Assembly: GCA_017613355.1 (NCBI GenBank)
Contig: JAGAEA010000016.1
Span: 1 to 45,187 of the forward strand
Direction: 5' to 3'
Source: Clostridia bacterium
GTDB lineage: Bacteria > Bacillota > Clostridia > Oscillospirales > CAG-272
Length of the DNA: 45,187 nucleotides
Shown here: positions 33,543 through 41,330 of the stretch, in pieces
How positions within the stretch are numbered: position 1 is the stretch's first letter
Layout: each line of letters opens with the position of its first letter
Position numbers and translations under genes: made by a program
Notes under the pieces: model-generated
What the model was told of the DNA's origin: nothing
The model's input: only the letters and a program-made list of their open reading frames with translations
Database searches by the model: none

Positions 33543-34901
33543 TCAAATCGGGAAATTGCAATGGCGCCGCGCGGGATCACCCTCGTTCTTCACAAGCAGC
33601 ATATACACCGCCGCGCAAATGCGCTGACGCAATTCGGCAGGGTCGATTACGTCGTCGATACTGCCGTCGTTCGCCGCCGCTTCGGGAGAAGCACAGGTCT
33701 TTTCCCATTCTTCGACCAACTCACTCCGCGTGACCGTTTCGCTGACACGATCGTTCCAAAGGAACGCAACCGCAGCTTCCGGCGCCATGGTACCGATGGA
33801 CGCATCGGGGAGCGCGTAAACGGTATCCGCGCCGAGCGCCTTGGAACCCATGAGCGTGAACGATGCTCCGTATGCTTTCCCCGTGACGACCGTGATCTTG
33901 GCGGTGGTCGCGGCGGCGTAGGTCATGGCGAGCCCGCCGAGCGCTTTGGCAAGCGGGGCTCCCTCTTCCGCCGAGCTGACGGCAACTCCGACGCTGTCGG
34001 TCAGCGTGATGACGGGCATTCCGAACCCATCGCAGAGATTGACGAGCTTTGCCGCCTTTTTCGCGCCCTCGGCAGTAATCGCACCGTCGTTTACCGCGCC
34101 GTTGTTGGCAACGATGCCGCAGGAAACGCCGCCGATCTTTGCGAGAACGGTCAGCATTTCATCGGCATATCCCGCTCCGATCTCGACCGCCGTACCCGCG
34201 TCCGCGATCGCTTCGACGTTCGCTTTGGCGTCACCGATCGAAACGGGACGGTTTACGTCGTCGGTGCAGTCCTCTTCCATCGCGCCATCCTCGGCGTTGT
34301 CGGGAAGCAGACCGATCAAGCGACGAACCGTGGCGATCGCTTCCGCTTCGTCCTTCGCCGTCACCGAAGAAAGCCCCTTTTCGGCGGCGTATTCCGCGGT
34401 TCCGACCTCTTTGCCCACCAAAAACGGGGCATTGACGTACAACTGGGATTTTTCGCGAACGGTAACGACCACGTCGAACATAGTCGCCGCCGTTGCCGCA
34501 AGTCCCGCGCAAACGCCGCTGATGACCGCGATCTGCGGGATCGCTCCCGACGCCCTGCTGACGTTCGCAAGCAAAGAGCCGTATGCCGAGAGCGCCGAAG
34601 CGCCGTCGGTCACGTACGCGCCGGCACTGTCAAACAAACCGACCACGGGCGCGCCGTTCTTGCACGCCAATTCGTAAAGCGAGGCGATCTTGGCGGCTTG
34701 CACCGCGTCGAACGCACCCTTCCGGCGGTCGCTGTCCTGCGCGAACGCATAAACCAGTTTGCCGCCCACGGCGCCATAGCCGCAGACTGCCCCCGTCATG
34801 GAACCGTCGGCTCTTTTGCGATACGCGCCGAGCTCCGCGAAGGTGCCCGCATCAAAAAGTGCGACGAGCTTTTCCAAGCCGATCGTTGCGTCTTTTTTCA
34901 T
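33543..34901 (-). CDS. Acyl-CoA-type carboxyltransferase (MmdA/12S-like), short and diverged
   Basis: A 452-residue carboxyltransferase with two crotonase-like halves, as in methylmalonyl-CoA decarboxylase alpha and the 12S subunit of transcarboxylase. The N half has LVYAFAQDSDRRKGAF, GLFDSAGAYVTDG and GAIPQIAVISGVCAG; the C half has DAKANVEAIADAG, GMPVITLTDSVG and GKAYGASFTLMGSKALGAD. It is shorter than the usual about 510 residues, mostly at the N-terminus. The oxyanion-hole GG in the N half reads GL. The substrate acyl-CoA is not predictable. ATG 34901 follows GGGGAGGGG. It is the first gene of the operon, 15 bases away from overlapping oadG. Confidence 0.9.
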   Translation of the reverse strand: MKKDATIGLEKLVALFDAGTFAELGAYRKRADGSMTGAVCGYGAVGGKLVYAFAQDSDRRKGAFDAVQAAKIASLYELACKNGAPVVGLFDSAGAYVTDGASALSAYGSLLANVSRASGAIPQIAVISGVCAGLAATAATMFDVVVTVREKSQLYVNAPFLVGKEVGTAEYAAEKGLSSVTAKDEAEAIATVRRLIGLLPDNAEDGAMEEDCTDDVNRPVSIGDAKANVEAIADAGTAVEIGAGYADEMLTVLAKIGGVSCGIVANNGAVNDGAITAEGAKKAAKLVNLCDGFGMPVITLTDSVGVAVSSAEEGAPLAKALGGLAMTYAAATTAKITVVTGKAYGASFTLMGSKALGADTVYALPDASIGTMAPEAAVAFLWNDRVSETVTRSELVEEWEKTCASPEAAANDGSIDDVIDPAELRQRICAAVYMLLVKNEGDPARRHCNFPI

Positions 34902-34996
34902 AAACACAACCCCTCCCCAAGATATAAGAGATATGTAGAAACACGGGGAAAGAAAACGGTTTTCGAAAACAAACCATCTTACCCCAATTTAATAAA

Positions 34997-35025
34997 ATTT
35001 TACCATAAAACGAACACATTGTCAA
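34997..35025 (-). promoter_or_regulatory. Promoter of the decarboxylase operon
   Basis: On the minus strand, TTGACA (35025-35020), 17 bases, TAAAAT (35002-34997). The leader to the first gene is about 85 bases, with nothing else seen in it. Confidence 0.9.
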
Positions 35026-35076
35026 CGATTTGGAAAATAAAGATGTGAACGAATTGTAAATACGCGCTTTGCAACG

Positions 35077-35131
35077 CCGTATTGCCGCAAAGAAAGAGAG
35101 GACGCAAGCTCGCGCCCCCTCTTCAATACGG
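35077..35131 (-). terminator. Terminator after the D-2-hydroxyacid dehydrogenase gene
   Basis: An inner hairpin (35097-35123, imperfect, GC-rich, followed on the minus strand by TCTTTCTTT) is enclosed by an 8-bp outer repeat, CCGTATTG at 35077-35084 and its complement at 35124-35131. It lies directly after the stop. Confidence 0.7.
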
Positions 35132-35134
35132 TTT

Positions 35135-36178
35135 TCAAAAACATTTTCCACGATTTCCGTTCCGGCAGGTCTCGGTCTTTCCGCAACGGTAGCAAAGCTC
35201 GTTTTGACACGCGCCGTCGCGCATGATGTCGAGAATATTATTCACGGTGGTCTCGGCAATGTTGTTCAACGCTTCCTCTGTCAGAAACGCCTGATGCGAA
35301 GTGACCAACACATTGGGCATGGTAATCAATCGGGCGAGCGTATCATCCGCCATGATATGCCCCGAAAAATCCTCGAAGAACACGTCCGCTTCCTCTTCGT
35401 AAACGTCGAGACACGCCGCTCCGATCTTCCGATCCTTGATGCCTTCCAACAACGCGTCCGCGTCGATGAGCGCACCACGCGAGGTGTTGACGATGACAAC
35501 ACCCTTTTTCATCTTCTCGATGGTCTCTTTGCAAACGGTGTGAAACGTCTCTTCGGTCAGGGGGCAATGCAGGGAAATGATGTCGCTCTTGGCGAACAAT
35601 TCGTCAAGCGAAACGTACGCTATGCCGCTCTCCGGCGCGGGAAACTTGTCGTATGCGATCACGTTCATCCCGAACCCGCGGCAAATGTCAATGAAAATCC
35701 GCCCGATCTTCCCCGTTCCGATCACCCCCACGGTCTTGCCGTGCAGGTCGAAACCCGTCAGTCCGTTCAAGCTGAAATTGAAATCCTTGGTACGGTTATA
35801 CGCCTTATGGATGCGCCGCACCGACGCGAGAAGCATTGCCATTGCGTGCTCGGCGACCGCATAGGGCGAATAGGCGGGAACATGAACCACATGGAGCTTT
35901 CCGAATGCGTAGCGGATATCAACGTTGTTGTATCCCGCGCAACGGAGTGCGACCGTTCGCACACCCATATCGTACAGTCGGTCGATCACATCGGCATTGA
36001 CCGTGTCGTTGACGAACACGCACACGCCGTCATATCCGTTTGCAAGTTCCACGGTGTCGGGAGTCAATCTGGTCTCGAAGAAATGAAAGTGAATACCCGC
36101 ATCGCCGCCGTAACGTTCAAACGACGGGTGATCGTATGGTTTCGCATCGAAAAACGCAAATTTCAGCTTCCCGCTCAT
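35135..36178 (-). CDS. D-2-hydroxyacid dehydrogenase (D-lactate dehydrogenase type)
   Basis: A 347-residue NAD-dependent dehydrogenase that probably reduces pyruvate to D-lactate. It has AYSPYAVAEHAMAMLL, the NAD loop GVIGTGKIG, LHCPLTEET, NTSRGALID with the catalytic Arg, and the TSHQAFLTEEAL block with the catalytic His typical of D-LDH. The last 24 residues contain five Cys (CQNELCYRCGKTETC and the final C two from the end), unlike usual D-LDH, which ends soon after the conserved helix. ATG 36178 follows GGAAGGAA. It follows homoserine dehydrogenase closely on the same strand, so the two are likely co-transcribed. Confidence 0.9.
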   Translation of the reverse strand: MSGKLKFAFFDAKPYDHPSFERYGGDAGIHFHFFETRLTPDTVELANGYDGVCVFVNDTVNADVIDRLYDMGVRTVALRCAGYNNVDIRYAFGKLHVVHVPAYSPYAVAEHAMAMLLASVRRIHKAYNRTKDFNFSLNGLTGFDLHGKTVGVIGTGKIGRIFIDICRGFGMNVIAYDKFPAPESGIAYVSLDELFAKSDIISLHCPLTEETFHTVCKETIEKMKKGVVIVNTSRGALIDADALLEGIKDRKIGAACLDVYEEEADVFFEDFSGHIMADDTLARLITMPNVLVTSHQAFLTEEALNNIAETTVNNILDIMRDGACQNELCYRCGKTETCRNGNRGKCF

Positions 36179-36194
36179 GTTCCTTCCTTTCCGT

Positions 36195-37400
36195 TCAATC
36201 AAGCACAGGCAACGTCCAGCAAAGCTCTTTCCCGCACGCGCGGATCGCTTTCTCCGTTTCCTTTCCGTTCATGGGGCAACCGATGAAAGCAAAGCCGCCG
36301 TTCCGAAGTACAAATTTTTCATAGCCGAAATGCGCTTTCGTCGCTTCGGCGCAGCGCTCGCACCCTTTAAAGAAGAATGCGCGGCGGCACACGCGGTCGG
36401 CGGGATCGGCAACGCGGTCGGGCGTGGCTTTTTCCCACGTCGGCAACTCCGTAGCGTCCGTCGCCGCATGGAGAATATCCGAAACCACGGCGCTCGCCGT
36501 CGGCAGCTTCCCCGCTCCCGCTCCATAGAAGAAGGTTTTCCCCAGCATATCCGCGTCCACGAGTATTCCGTTGAACACCCCGTCCACATGATGGATCGGA
36601 CTTGCGGCAGGCACCAAATGCGGCGAAACAAGTGCCAGTACGCGATCCCCGATCCGCTCCGTGTGTCCGATCAGTTTCACGGCACAGCCGAGCGCCTCGG
36701 CAACTTCGGTCTGCTCCTTGGTGATCTTCGTGATCCCTTCCACGGAGATTTCGTCGGGCGACAGAAGCACACCGAAGGCAAGCGCCGCCAGAATCACGAT
36801 CTTTCGCGCCGCATCCTTTCCTTCCACGTCGGCGGCGGGGTTTGCTTCGGCATAGCCGAGCGCCTGCGCCTCTTTGAGCGCGTCGGCAAAATCGGCGCCG
36901 TCGTTTTTCATTTTCGAGAGAATAAAGTTGGTCGTTCCGTTCAATATCCCGCTGATCGAGAAAATGCGGTTCGGCGCGAGGTCGTCCCGCAGGGGACGTA
37001 TGATCGGGATACCGCCGCCCACGCTTGCCTCGAAGAGATAAGAAACATGATGCTCGCGAGCAACGCGGAGCAATTCGGTTCCGAAATTGGCAACAACTTC
37101 CTTATTCGACGTCACAACGCTTTTCCCTGCTTCCAACGCCGCCTTCGTGAATTCATAGGCAGGGTGCGATCCCCCCATCATCTCCGCGACCACCTTGACG
37201 GACGGGTCGGCAAGGATCGGAGCGATGTCATGCACAACGCGATCGCCGAGAGGATGGTTCGGAAACTCGCGCAAATCGAGGATATACTTGATGTTGAACG
37301 CCTCCCCGAGACGCTTTTCGATGATCGTGCGATTTTCCGTTAACACTTCGGCGGTTCCGCTGCCCACAACTCCGAAACCCAACAATGCAATTTGTATCAT
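36195..37400 (-). CDS. hom: Homoserine dehydrogenase
   Basis: A 401-residue NAD(P)-dependent enzyme that reduces aspartate semialdehyde to homoserine for threonine and methionine synthesis. It has the Rossmann motif LLGFGVVGSGTAEVL, VTSNKEVVANFG, ASVGGGIPIIRPL and the signature LNGTTNFILSKM, then EANPAADVEGKDAARK with the catalytic Lys/Asp. The C-terminal part after residue 330 is not a recognisable ACT domain and has several Cys, so feedback control by threonine through ACT is not evident. ATG 37400 follows AGAGGAC. Confidence 0.95.
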   Translation of the reverse strand: MIQIALLGFGVVGSGTAEVLTENRTIIEKRLGEAFNIKYILDLREFPNHPLGDRVVHDIAPILADPSVKVVAEMMGGSHPAYEFTKAALEAGKSVVTSNKEVVANFGTELLRVAREHHVSYLFEASVGGGIPIIRPLRDDLAPNRIFSISGILNGTTNFILSKMKNDGADFADALKEAQALGYAEANPAADVEGKDAARKIVILAALAFGVLLSPDEISVEGITKITKEQTEVAEALGCAVKLIGHTERIGDRVLALVSPHLVPAASPIHHVDGVFNGILVDADMLGKTFFYGAGAGKLPTASAVVSDILHAATDATELPTWEKATPDRVADPADRVCRRAFFFKGCERCAEATKAHFGYEKFVLRNGGFAFIGCPMNGKETEKAIRACGKELCWTLPVLD

Positions 37401-37452
37401 AACTGTTTGTCCTCTTTTGGGAAAAATCCGTTTGAAAATGATGTCACTTTAT

Positions 37453-37481
37453 ATCATACCACAAAAAAGCGGAAATTGCAA
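37453..37481 (-). promoter_or_regulatory. Promoter of hom
   Basis: On the minus strand, TTGCAA (37481-37476), 17 bases, TATGAT (37458-37453). Confidence 0.7.
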
Positions 37482-37490
37482 ATAAAAGTG

Positions 37491-37519
37491 TTGAAAAATC
37501 AAAAAAAATATGTTAGAAT
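37491..37519 (+). promoter_or_regulatory. Promoter of the DUF4364 gene
   Basis: TTGAAA 37491-37496, 17 bases, TAGAAT 37514-37519. It is divergent from the hom promoter, ten bases apart. Confidence 0.75.
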
Positions 37520-37553
37520 ATAGATTGACTACGGAAAAAGGAAGGAGATGCAC

Positions 37554-38165
37554 ATGAAAACACCGATCAGTAAGCCGGATGACGTCAAAATTTTTGTTTT
37601 GCATCTTATCCATCAAATTAACCGTCCGATGACCTATGTGGAACTCAACGAGATCGTGGAGGTCACCGAACACGTGAAATATATCGACTTTGCGGAAGCT
37701 TTCTACATGATGATCGAAGAAGGATTGCTCGATCCCGTTGGAAAAGGACTGGACGACGACGAACTTTTCTTCATTACCAAAAAAGGAATGACCGTTGCCG
37801 AGGGTCTCAAAAGCGAATTTCGTGAAGCCTTGCTTCACGAGAGCACGACCGCCGCGCACCGTTTTCTGCATTTCAGCAAGGAACGGGGGCTGACCTGCGA
37901 TTGTGAAATCGAGCGGCTGGAAGCGGATAAATCCTACACCGTGCACTTTGTGATCCGCAATCGCGGAAAAGAGGTGCTCCGCGCATCGATCAACACGGAA
38001 TCCGAGGAACAGGCAAGGCAAATGTCCAAAAACTGCTACGCCAACCCCGACGTGGTATTGATGGGAATGACCGCGTTGATGAGCGGGGACGTCAACTACA
38101 TTTGGGGAACACAGGATCCCAAGAAAAAAACGCCGGAACTGCCGCAAAGTCCGACATTTTCCTGA
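37554..38165 (+). CDS. DUF4364 family protein
   Basis: A 203-residue protein of the DUF4364 family, typical of Clostridia. The N-terminal about 85 residues look like a winged helix (KIFVLHLIHQINRPMTYVEL, then the turn AFYMMIEEGLL and FFITKKGMTVAEGL), which suggests a DNA-binding regulator; the rest has mixed strands and helices. Function is not known. ATG 37554 lies six bases after GGAAGGAG and is preferred to ATG 37548, which is too near. It is monocistronic by layout and followed by a long AT-rich gap. Confidence 0.86.
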   Translation: MKTPISKPDDVKIFVLHLIHQINRPMTYVELNEIVEVTEHVKYIDFAEAFYMMIEEGLLDPVGKGLDDDELFFITKKGMTVAEGLKSEFREALLHESTTAAHRFLHFSKERGLTCDCEIERLEADKSYTVHFVIRNRGKEVLRASINTESEEQARQMSKNCYANPDVVLMGMTALMSGDVNYIWGTQDPKKKTPELPQSPTFS

Positions 38166-38208
38166 AAAAACTTCAAAAAATCGTCAAAAATAATTCACAA
38201 TCTTTTTT

Positions 38209-38273
38209 CGTTCAAAATAGTAAAAATGCACAATTACAGGAATTTCGGTTAGACATTTTTGCTATTTTGAACG
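38209..38273. repeat. 20-bp AT-rich inverted repeat after DUF4364
   Basis: 38209-38228 pairs with 38254-38273 over 20 bases with a single wobble pair, around a 25-base loop. It begins 43 bases after the DUF4364 stop and is followed by ATATTTTTTTG. It may be an AT-rich terminator or a small palindromic element. The remaining 38166-38530 gap holds a promoter and a leader, and no gene. Confidence 0.7.
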
Positions 38274-38347
38274 ATATTTTTTTGTGCAAAAAGAATATTT
38301 TTTTGAAAAATTGTCAAAATCGAGTAAAAATTGGTGAAAAAATGTTC

Positions 38348-38375
38348 TTGACATTGTGCAATTTTGTGGTACAAT
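38348..38375 (+). promoter_or_regulatory. Promoter of the sigma factor gene
   Basis: TTGACA 38348-38353, 16 bases, TACAAT 38370-38375. The leader is about 150 bases and starts with a small hairpin (TCGGGG with CCCCGA near 38392-38413). Confidence 0.8.
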
Positions 38376-38530
38376 ATTGATAGATGGTTCGGGGTTATTC
38401 AGGTTCCCCGATTGGACTCATAAGCGTTTGTGACCTGCGTCTGACACCGAATCGTTGCCCGAAAATTGCGGCAGAACGGTGATCGGAATGCAGGTTTTCT
38501 TTATTTTCCCCCTTTGAAAGGTACCCCGGC

Positions 38531-39115
38531 ATGAAACAAGCCCCGAAATCGAGAACGCAGGCGGAGATCGCCGAACTGGTATCGCTCGCAAAAAGCGGAA
38601 GCGACGACGCATTTTCCGAACTTCTGGAGCTTTACGGTGCCTTGTTGGAAACCATGTCGATCCGCTATTCCGAGGGGCTTCCCGCCGAAGATCGACGCGA
38701 CCTGCGTCAGGAATCCGCCATTGCTTTTTGCCGTGCTTTGGATCGTTTCGATCCCGCGGAAGGTGTGGCTTTCGGGTATTTCGCAAAGGTGTGTGTGGAA
38801 AATCGGCTGATCGACTGCCGCCGCAAACTGGCAACCAATCCTTCCGGGCGTGCCGTCCCTCTGGACGTTGACCCCGCCCTGCCTGCGGCAGAGGACGATC
38901 CTTCCCGCTACGTTTTGGAGCGGGAAAACTATCTCGCACTCTGCGAGCGCATCCGCGAGGCGCTCTCGGATTACGAAAACCGCATTTGGACTTTGGTGAT
39001 CTCGGGGCATACCCCGTCCGAAATCGCGCAAAGTCTCGGCGTTGAACGCAAGTCGGTAGAAAACGCCATTGCCCGCGTTCGCCGCAAATTGAGAAAAGAG
39101 CTTCCTCCCCGTTGA
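38531..39115 (+). CDS. RNA polymerase sigma-70 family factor
   Basis: A 194-residue sigma factor with region 2 (residues about 15-90, EIAELVSLAKSGSDDAFSEL and LRQESAIAFCRALDRFDP) and region 4 (about 135-190, GHTPSEIAQSLGVERKSVENAIARVRRKL), separated by a short linker with no region 3. The two-domain plan resembles SigH-like and ECF factors; the RFDPAEGVAFGYFAKVCVENRLID region 2 wording is closer to SigH/sigma-30 than to typical ECF. No anti-sigma gene is adjacent. ATG 38531 follows GAAAGG. The zinc-ribbon gene follows 132 bases downstream. Confidence 0.9.
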   Translation: MKQAPKSRTQAEIAELVSLAKSGSDDAFSELLELYGALLETMSIRYSEGLPAEDRRDLRQESAIAFCRALDRFDPAEGVAFGYFAKVCVENRLIDCRRKLATNPSGRAVPLDVDPALPAAEDDPSRYVLERENYLALCERIREALSDYENRIWTLVISGHTPSEIAQSLGVERKSVENAIARVRRKLRKELPPR

Positions 39116-39247
39116 GGGGTTAACATCCGCAAGGTTTTCCGGTTATATGCCCACCGTGGTTCAAACAGAATGCGGCTTTTTGCCGAGGTATCGGTGCAAA
39201 TCCGATCGGGGGTAATCATTCTATCCTGAAAGAGAGAGGGACAAACA

Positions 39248-39577
39248 ATGTACGAAGAGGAAAACAACAGTGTAGTAGCTCCGGCGGAAGCAACCGAATT
39301 TGTGGATGAAGTTCTGATCTGCAAAGACTGCGGAAAAGAATTTGTGTTCACTGCGGGCGAGCAGCAGTTTTATGCCGAAAAAGGCTTTTTGAACAAGCCC
39401 AAAGCGTGCAAAGCCTGCCGCGACGCCAGGAAAAACGCGGGCAGAGCTCCGCGCGAATACTTCACTGCGGTTTGCGCCGATTGCGGCGGAGAGGCAAAGA
39501 TCACCTTCCAGCCCTCCGGCGATAGACCGGTTTATTGTAGTGCATGCTTTGAAAAGCGCAAAAACGCAGAAGCATAA
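39248..39577 (+). CDS. Small double zinc-ribbon protein
   Basis: A 109-residue protein with two zinc-ribbon units. The first has ICKDCGKEFVFTAGEQQFY then KACKACRDARK, the zf-trcl-type pattern; the second has AVCADCGGEAKITFQPSG then VYCSACFEKRK. Each has CxxC...CxxC. A nucleic-acid-binding or ribosome-linked role is common for such small proteins but not shown. ATG 39248 follows GAGAGAGGG. No strong promoter is seen in 39116-39247, so it may share the sigma factor transcript. Confidence 0.88.
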   Translation: MYEEENNSVVAPAEATEFVDEVLICKDCGKEFVFTAGEQQFYAEKGFLNKPKACKACRDARKNAGRAPREYFTAVCADCGGEAKITFQPSGDRPVYCSACFEKRKNAEA

Positions 39578-39607
39578 TCTCCTGCAACCGACCTCATTCT
39601 ATCCCCC

Positions 39608-39651
39608 GCAAAACGAAAAGACCGCTTGAAAAAGCGGCCTTTTCGTTTTGC
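39608..39651. terminator. Bidirectional terminator between the zinc-ribbon gene and aminopeptidase
   Basis: A 20-bp stem with one mismatch (39608-39627 with 39632-39651) with A- and T-rich flanks on both strands, between convergent genes. Confidence 0.92.
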
Positions 39652-39680
39652 GTTTTCACAAGCAAAGGCTCCTCAACGCA

Positions 39681-40913
39681 TCAGAACGCCCAATTGCCGT
39701 TCTCGAAGATCGGAACACGTTTGCCGTCGCGGGTCACACCCGTAATGGAAAGGTCGCGGGTACCGATCATGAAATCGACGTGGATCATCGAATCGTTGAT
39801 CCCGCGCTTGTAGCACTCCTCGGTGGTGTACTTGTCGTAATCTTTGAGGACGTTGGTAAATCCTTGCCCGAGGGCGAGATGGCAAGCGGCGTTTTCGTCG
39901 AAAAGCGTGTTATAGAACAGGACGCCGGATTGACGGATAGGGCTGTCATAGGGAACGAGTGCACACTCTCCGAGATATGCCGCACCTTCGTCCATCGAGA
40001 TCATTTCGCGGAGCAAAGCTTCGTTTTTCTCGGCTTTGACCTCAACGACCTTGCCATTCTCGAACCGAACCGAGAAATTCTCGATCAGCTCCCCTTGATA
40101 GGAGAGCGGCTTGGAAGAATAAACGATGCCGTCCGCTCTTCCCTTTCGGGGCGACGTGAACACTTCCTCGGACGGAATGTTGGGGTTGAACACGATCCCG
40201 CTTCCGAGAGCCTTTTCCGCGCCGCCCATGAAAAGCGCGTCCTCGTGGAGCCCCACGCGAAGGTCGGTGCCGTTGGACGACCGATATTCGAGCGTGTCGA
40301 GGCCGAGACCGTTGAGATACTCGCAGCGGGCGGAAAGGTCGGCGTTGTGGGCTTTCCATGCTTCCACAGGGTCGCCGTCCTCGGTCACACGGGACGTGTA
40401 AAGGACGCTCTCCCAAAGCTTTTCGAGCGCGCGGGATTTGATCTCGTTCGGAAATACTTTTTTCGCCCATGCCGCTGCGGGAACGCCCGCGATACACCAT
40501 TGGTCGCGGTTCTCCGCACGGTCAAAGTAAGGTTTCATAATCTTGTAGCGAGCCTGCTTTGCCTTGGATGCCTTTTGCTGATTGATCCCTTTGAAGCCGT
40601 CCGGATCGTCCGATTCGAGGAAAATACGGACGGGTAACGTGTTGACACGGTGTTCCAAACGGGCGACTTCCCAATCTTCCATGTGGGAAAGCGTTGAAAG
40701 GGAGCGCTTTTGCAGGTTCAACTTGTCGAGGGGTTGATAGGAAAACTCCGTAATGACCGTTTTCGCGCCGAGACGGTAGCATTCTTCCGCCACCATACGG
40801 GCAAATTCGGGCTGTTCCACCGAGGCATGGAGCACGACCTCCTGCCCTTTTTGAACGTTACCGCCCACCTCGGCGATCAGACGGGCATATTTTCGCAAAA
40901 TTGATTTTTTCAT
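39681..40913 (-). CDS. M29 family aminopeptidase
   Basis: A 410-residue metallo-aminopeptidase of the M29 family (AmpS/PepS/aminopeptidase T), cytosolic. The N-terminal region has AEVGGNVQKGQEVVLHASVEQPEFARM. The C-terminal catalytic domain shows NIPSEEVFTSPRKGRADGIV, SMDEGAAYLGECALVP, NAACHLALGQGF and HVDFMIGT, which provide the Glu/His/Asp metal ligands of the family. ATG 40913 follows AAAGGAC; a longer frame upstream crosses the promoter and is not coding. It releases N-terminal amino acids from peptides. Confidence 0.93.
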   Translation of the reverse strand: MKKSILRKYARLIAEVGGNVQKGQEVVLHASVEQPEFARMVAEECYRLGAKTVITEFSYQPLDKLNLQKRSLSTLSHMEDWEVARLEHRVNTLPVRIFLESDDPDGFKGINQQKASKAKQARYKIMKPYFDRAENRDQWCIAGVPAAAWAKKVFPNEIKSRALEKLWESVLYTSRVTEDGDPVEAWKAHNADLSARCEYLNGLGLDTLEYRSSNGTDLRVGLHEDALFMGGAEKALGSGIVFNPNIPSEEVFTSPRKGRADGIVYSSKPLSYQGELIENFSVRFENGKVVEVKAEKNEALLREMISMDEGAAYLGECALVPYDSPIRQSGVLFYNTLFDENAACHLALGQGFTNVLKDYDKYTTEECYKRGINDSMIHVDFMIGTRDLSITGVTRDGKRVPIFENGNWAF

Positions 40914-40952
40914 GTTGTTTGTCCTTTCGGAATATAAAATGGCATCTTTTTT

Positions 40953-40981
40953 ATTATACCCCCGTTTGGGAGATTTGTCAA
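40953..40981 (-). promoter_or_regulatory. Sigma-A promoter of the aminopeptidase gene
   Basis: On the minus strand, TTGACA (40981-40976), 17 bases, TATAAT (40958-40953). Confidence 0.9.
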
Positions 40982-40994
40982 TTCCATGCGAAAA

Positions 40995-41025
40995 ATAAAA
41001 ATCCCGCACAATCGCGCGAGATTTT
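40995..41025 (-). terminator. Terminator of tRNA-Gln
   Basis: On the minus strand, ATCTCGCGC pairs with GTGCGGGAT (with wobbles), then TTTTATTTTT, directly after the tRNA 3' end. Confidence 0.85.
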
Positions 41026-41100
41026 TGGCTGGGGTGGCCGGATTCGGACCGACGAGTGCCAGAGTCAAAGTCTGGTGCCTTACCGCTTGGCTACACCCCA
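41026..41100 (-). tRNA. tRNA-Gln (anticodon TTG)
   Basis: 75 bases including an encoded CCA. The acceptor TGGGGTG pairs with CACCCCA. The anticodon stem is CCAGA/TCTGG with loop CTTTGAC, giving TTG for Gln; the T-arm contains GGTCCGAATCC. It has its own promoter and terminator. Confidence 0.97.
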
Positions 41101-41119
41101 AAAATATTCGACCTTTTCT

Positions 41120-41147
41120 ATTATAGCATAAAAAAAGGAAATGTCAA
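41120..41147 (-). promoter_or_regulatory. Promoter of tRNA-Gln
   Basis: On the minus strand, TTGACA (41147-41142), 16 bases, TATAAT (41125-41120). Confidence 0.87.
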
Positions 41148-41200
41148 GCGCTTTTTGCGAAAAAGCGCCTGACGGGGCGCAAAAATAAAGAAAAATGCGG

Positions 41201-41229
41201 TTGACAAGATTGAAAATTTATGATAAAAT
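41201..41229 (+). promoter_or_regulatory. Promoter of tRNA-Leu
   Basis: TTGACA 41201-41206, 17 bases, TAAAAT 41224-41229, divergent from the tRNA-Gln promoter. Confidence 0.87.
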
Positions 41230-41243
41230 AAGGGAGTATCAAA

Positions 41244-41328
41244 GCGGGCGTGGCGGAATTGGCAGACGCGTTGGATTTAGGATCCAATACCTTCCGGTGT
41301 GCAGGTTCAAGTCCTGTTGCCCGTACCA
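41244..41328 (+). tRNA. tRNA-Leu (anticodon TAG)
   Basis: 85 bases with a long variable arm, as expected for Leu, including encoded CCA. The anticodon stem is TTGGA/TCCAA with loop TTTAGGA, giving TAG. The acceptor GCGGGCG pairs with TGCCCGT with two G-T pairs. Its 3' end is duplicated downstream at 41470. Confidence 0.96.
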
Positions 41329-41330
41329 AA
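41304..41330 (+). repeat. Direct repeat, first copy: tRNA-Leu 3' end (attachment-site-like)
   Basis: 27 bases covering the 3' part of the T-arm, the acceptor strand and CCA plus AA. An identical copy lies at 41470-41496. Tyrosine integrases commonly use this part of a tRNA as their attachment site. Confidence 0.85.

Noticed and set aside
39116..39247. Possible cobalamin-type or other riboswitch before the zinc-ribbon gene (GTGCAAATCC)
   Set aside because: The match is short, the B12 box and the rest of the fold are missing, and the gap is too small for the aptamer.
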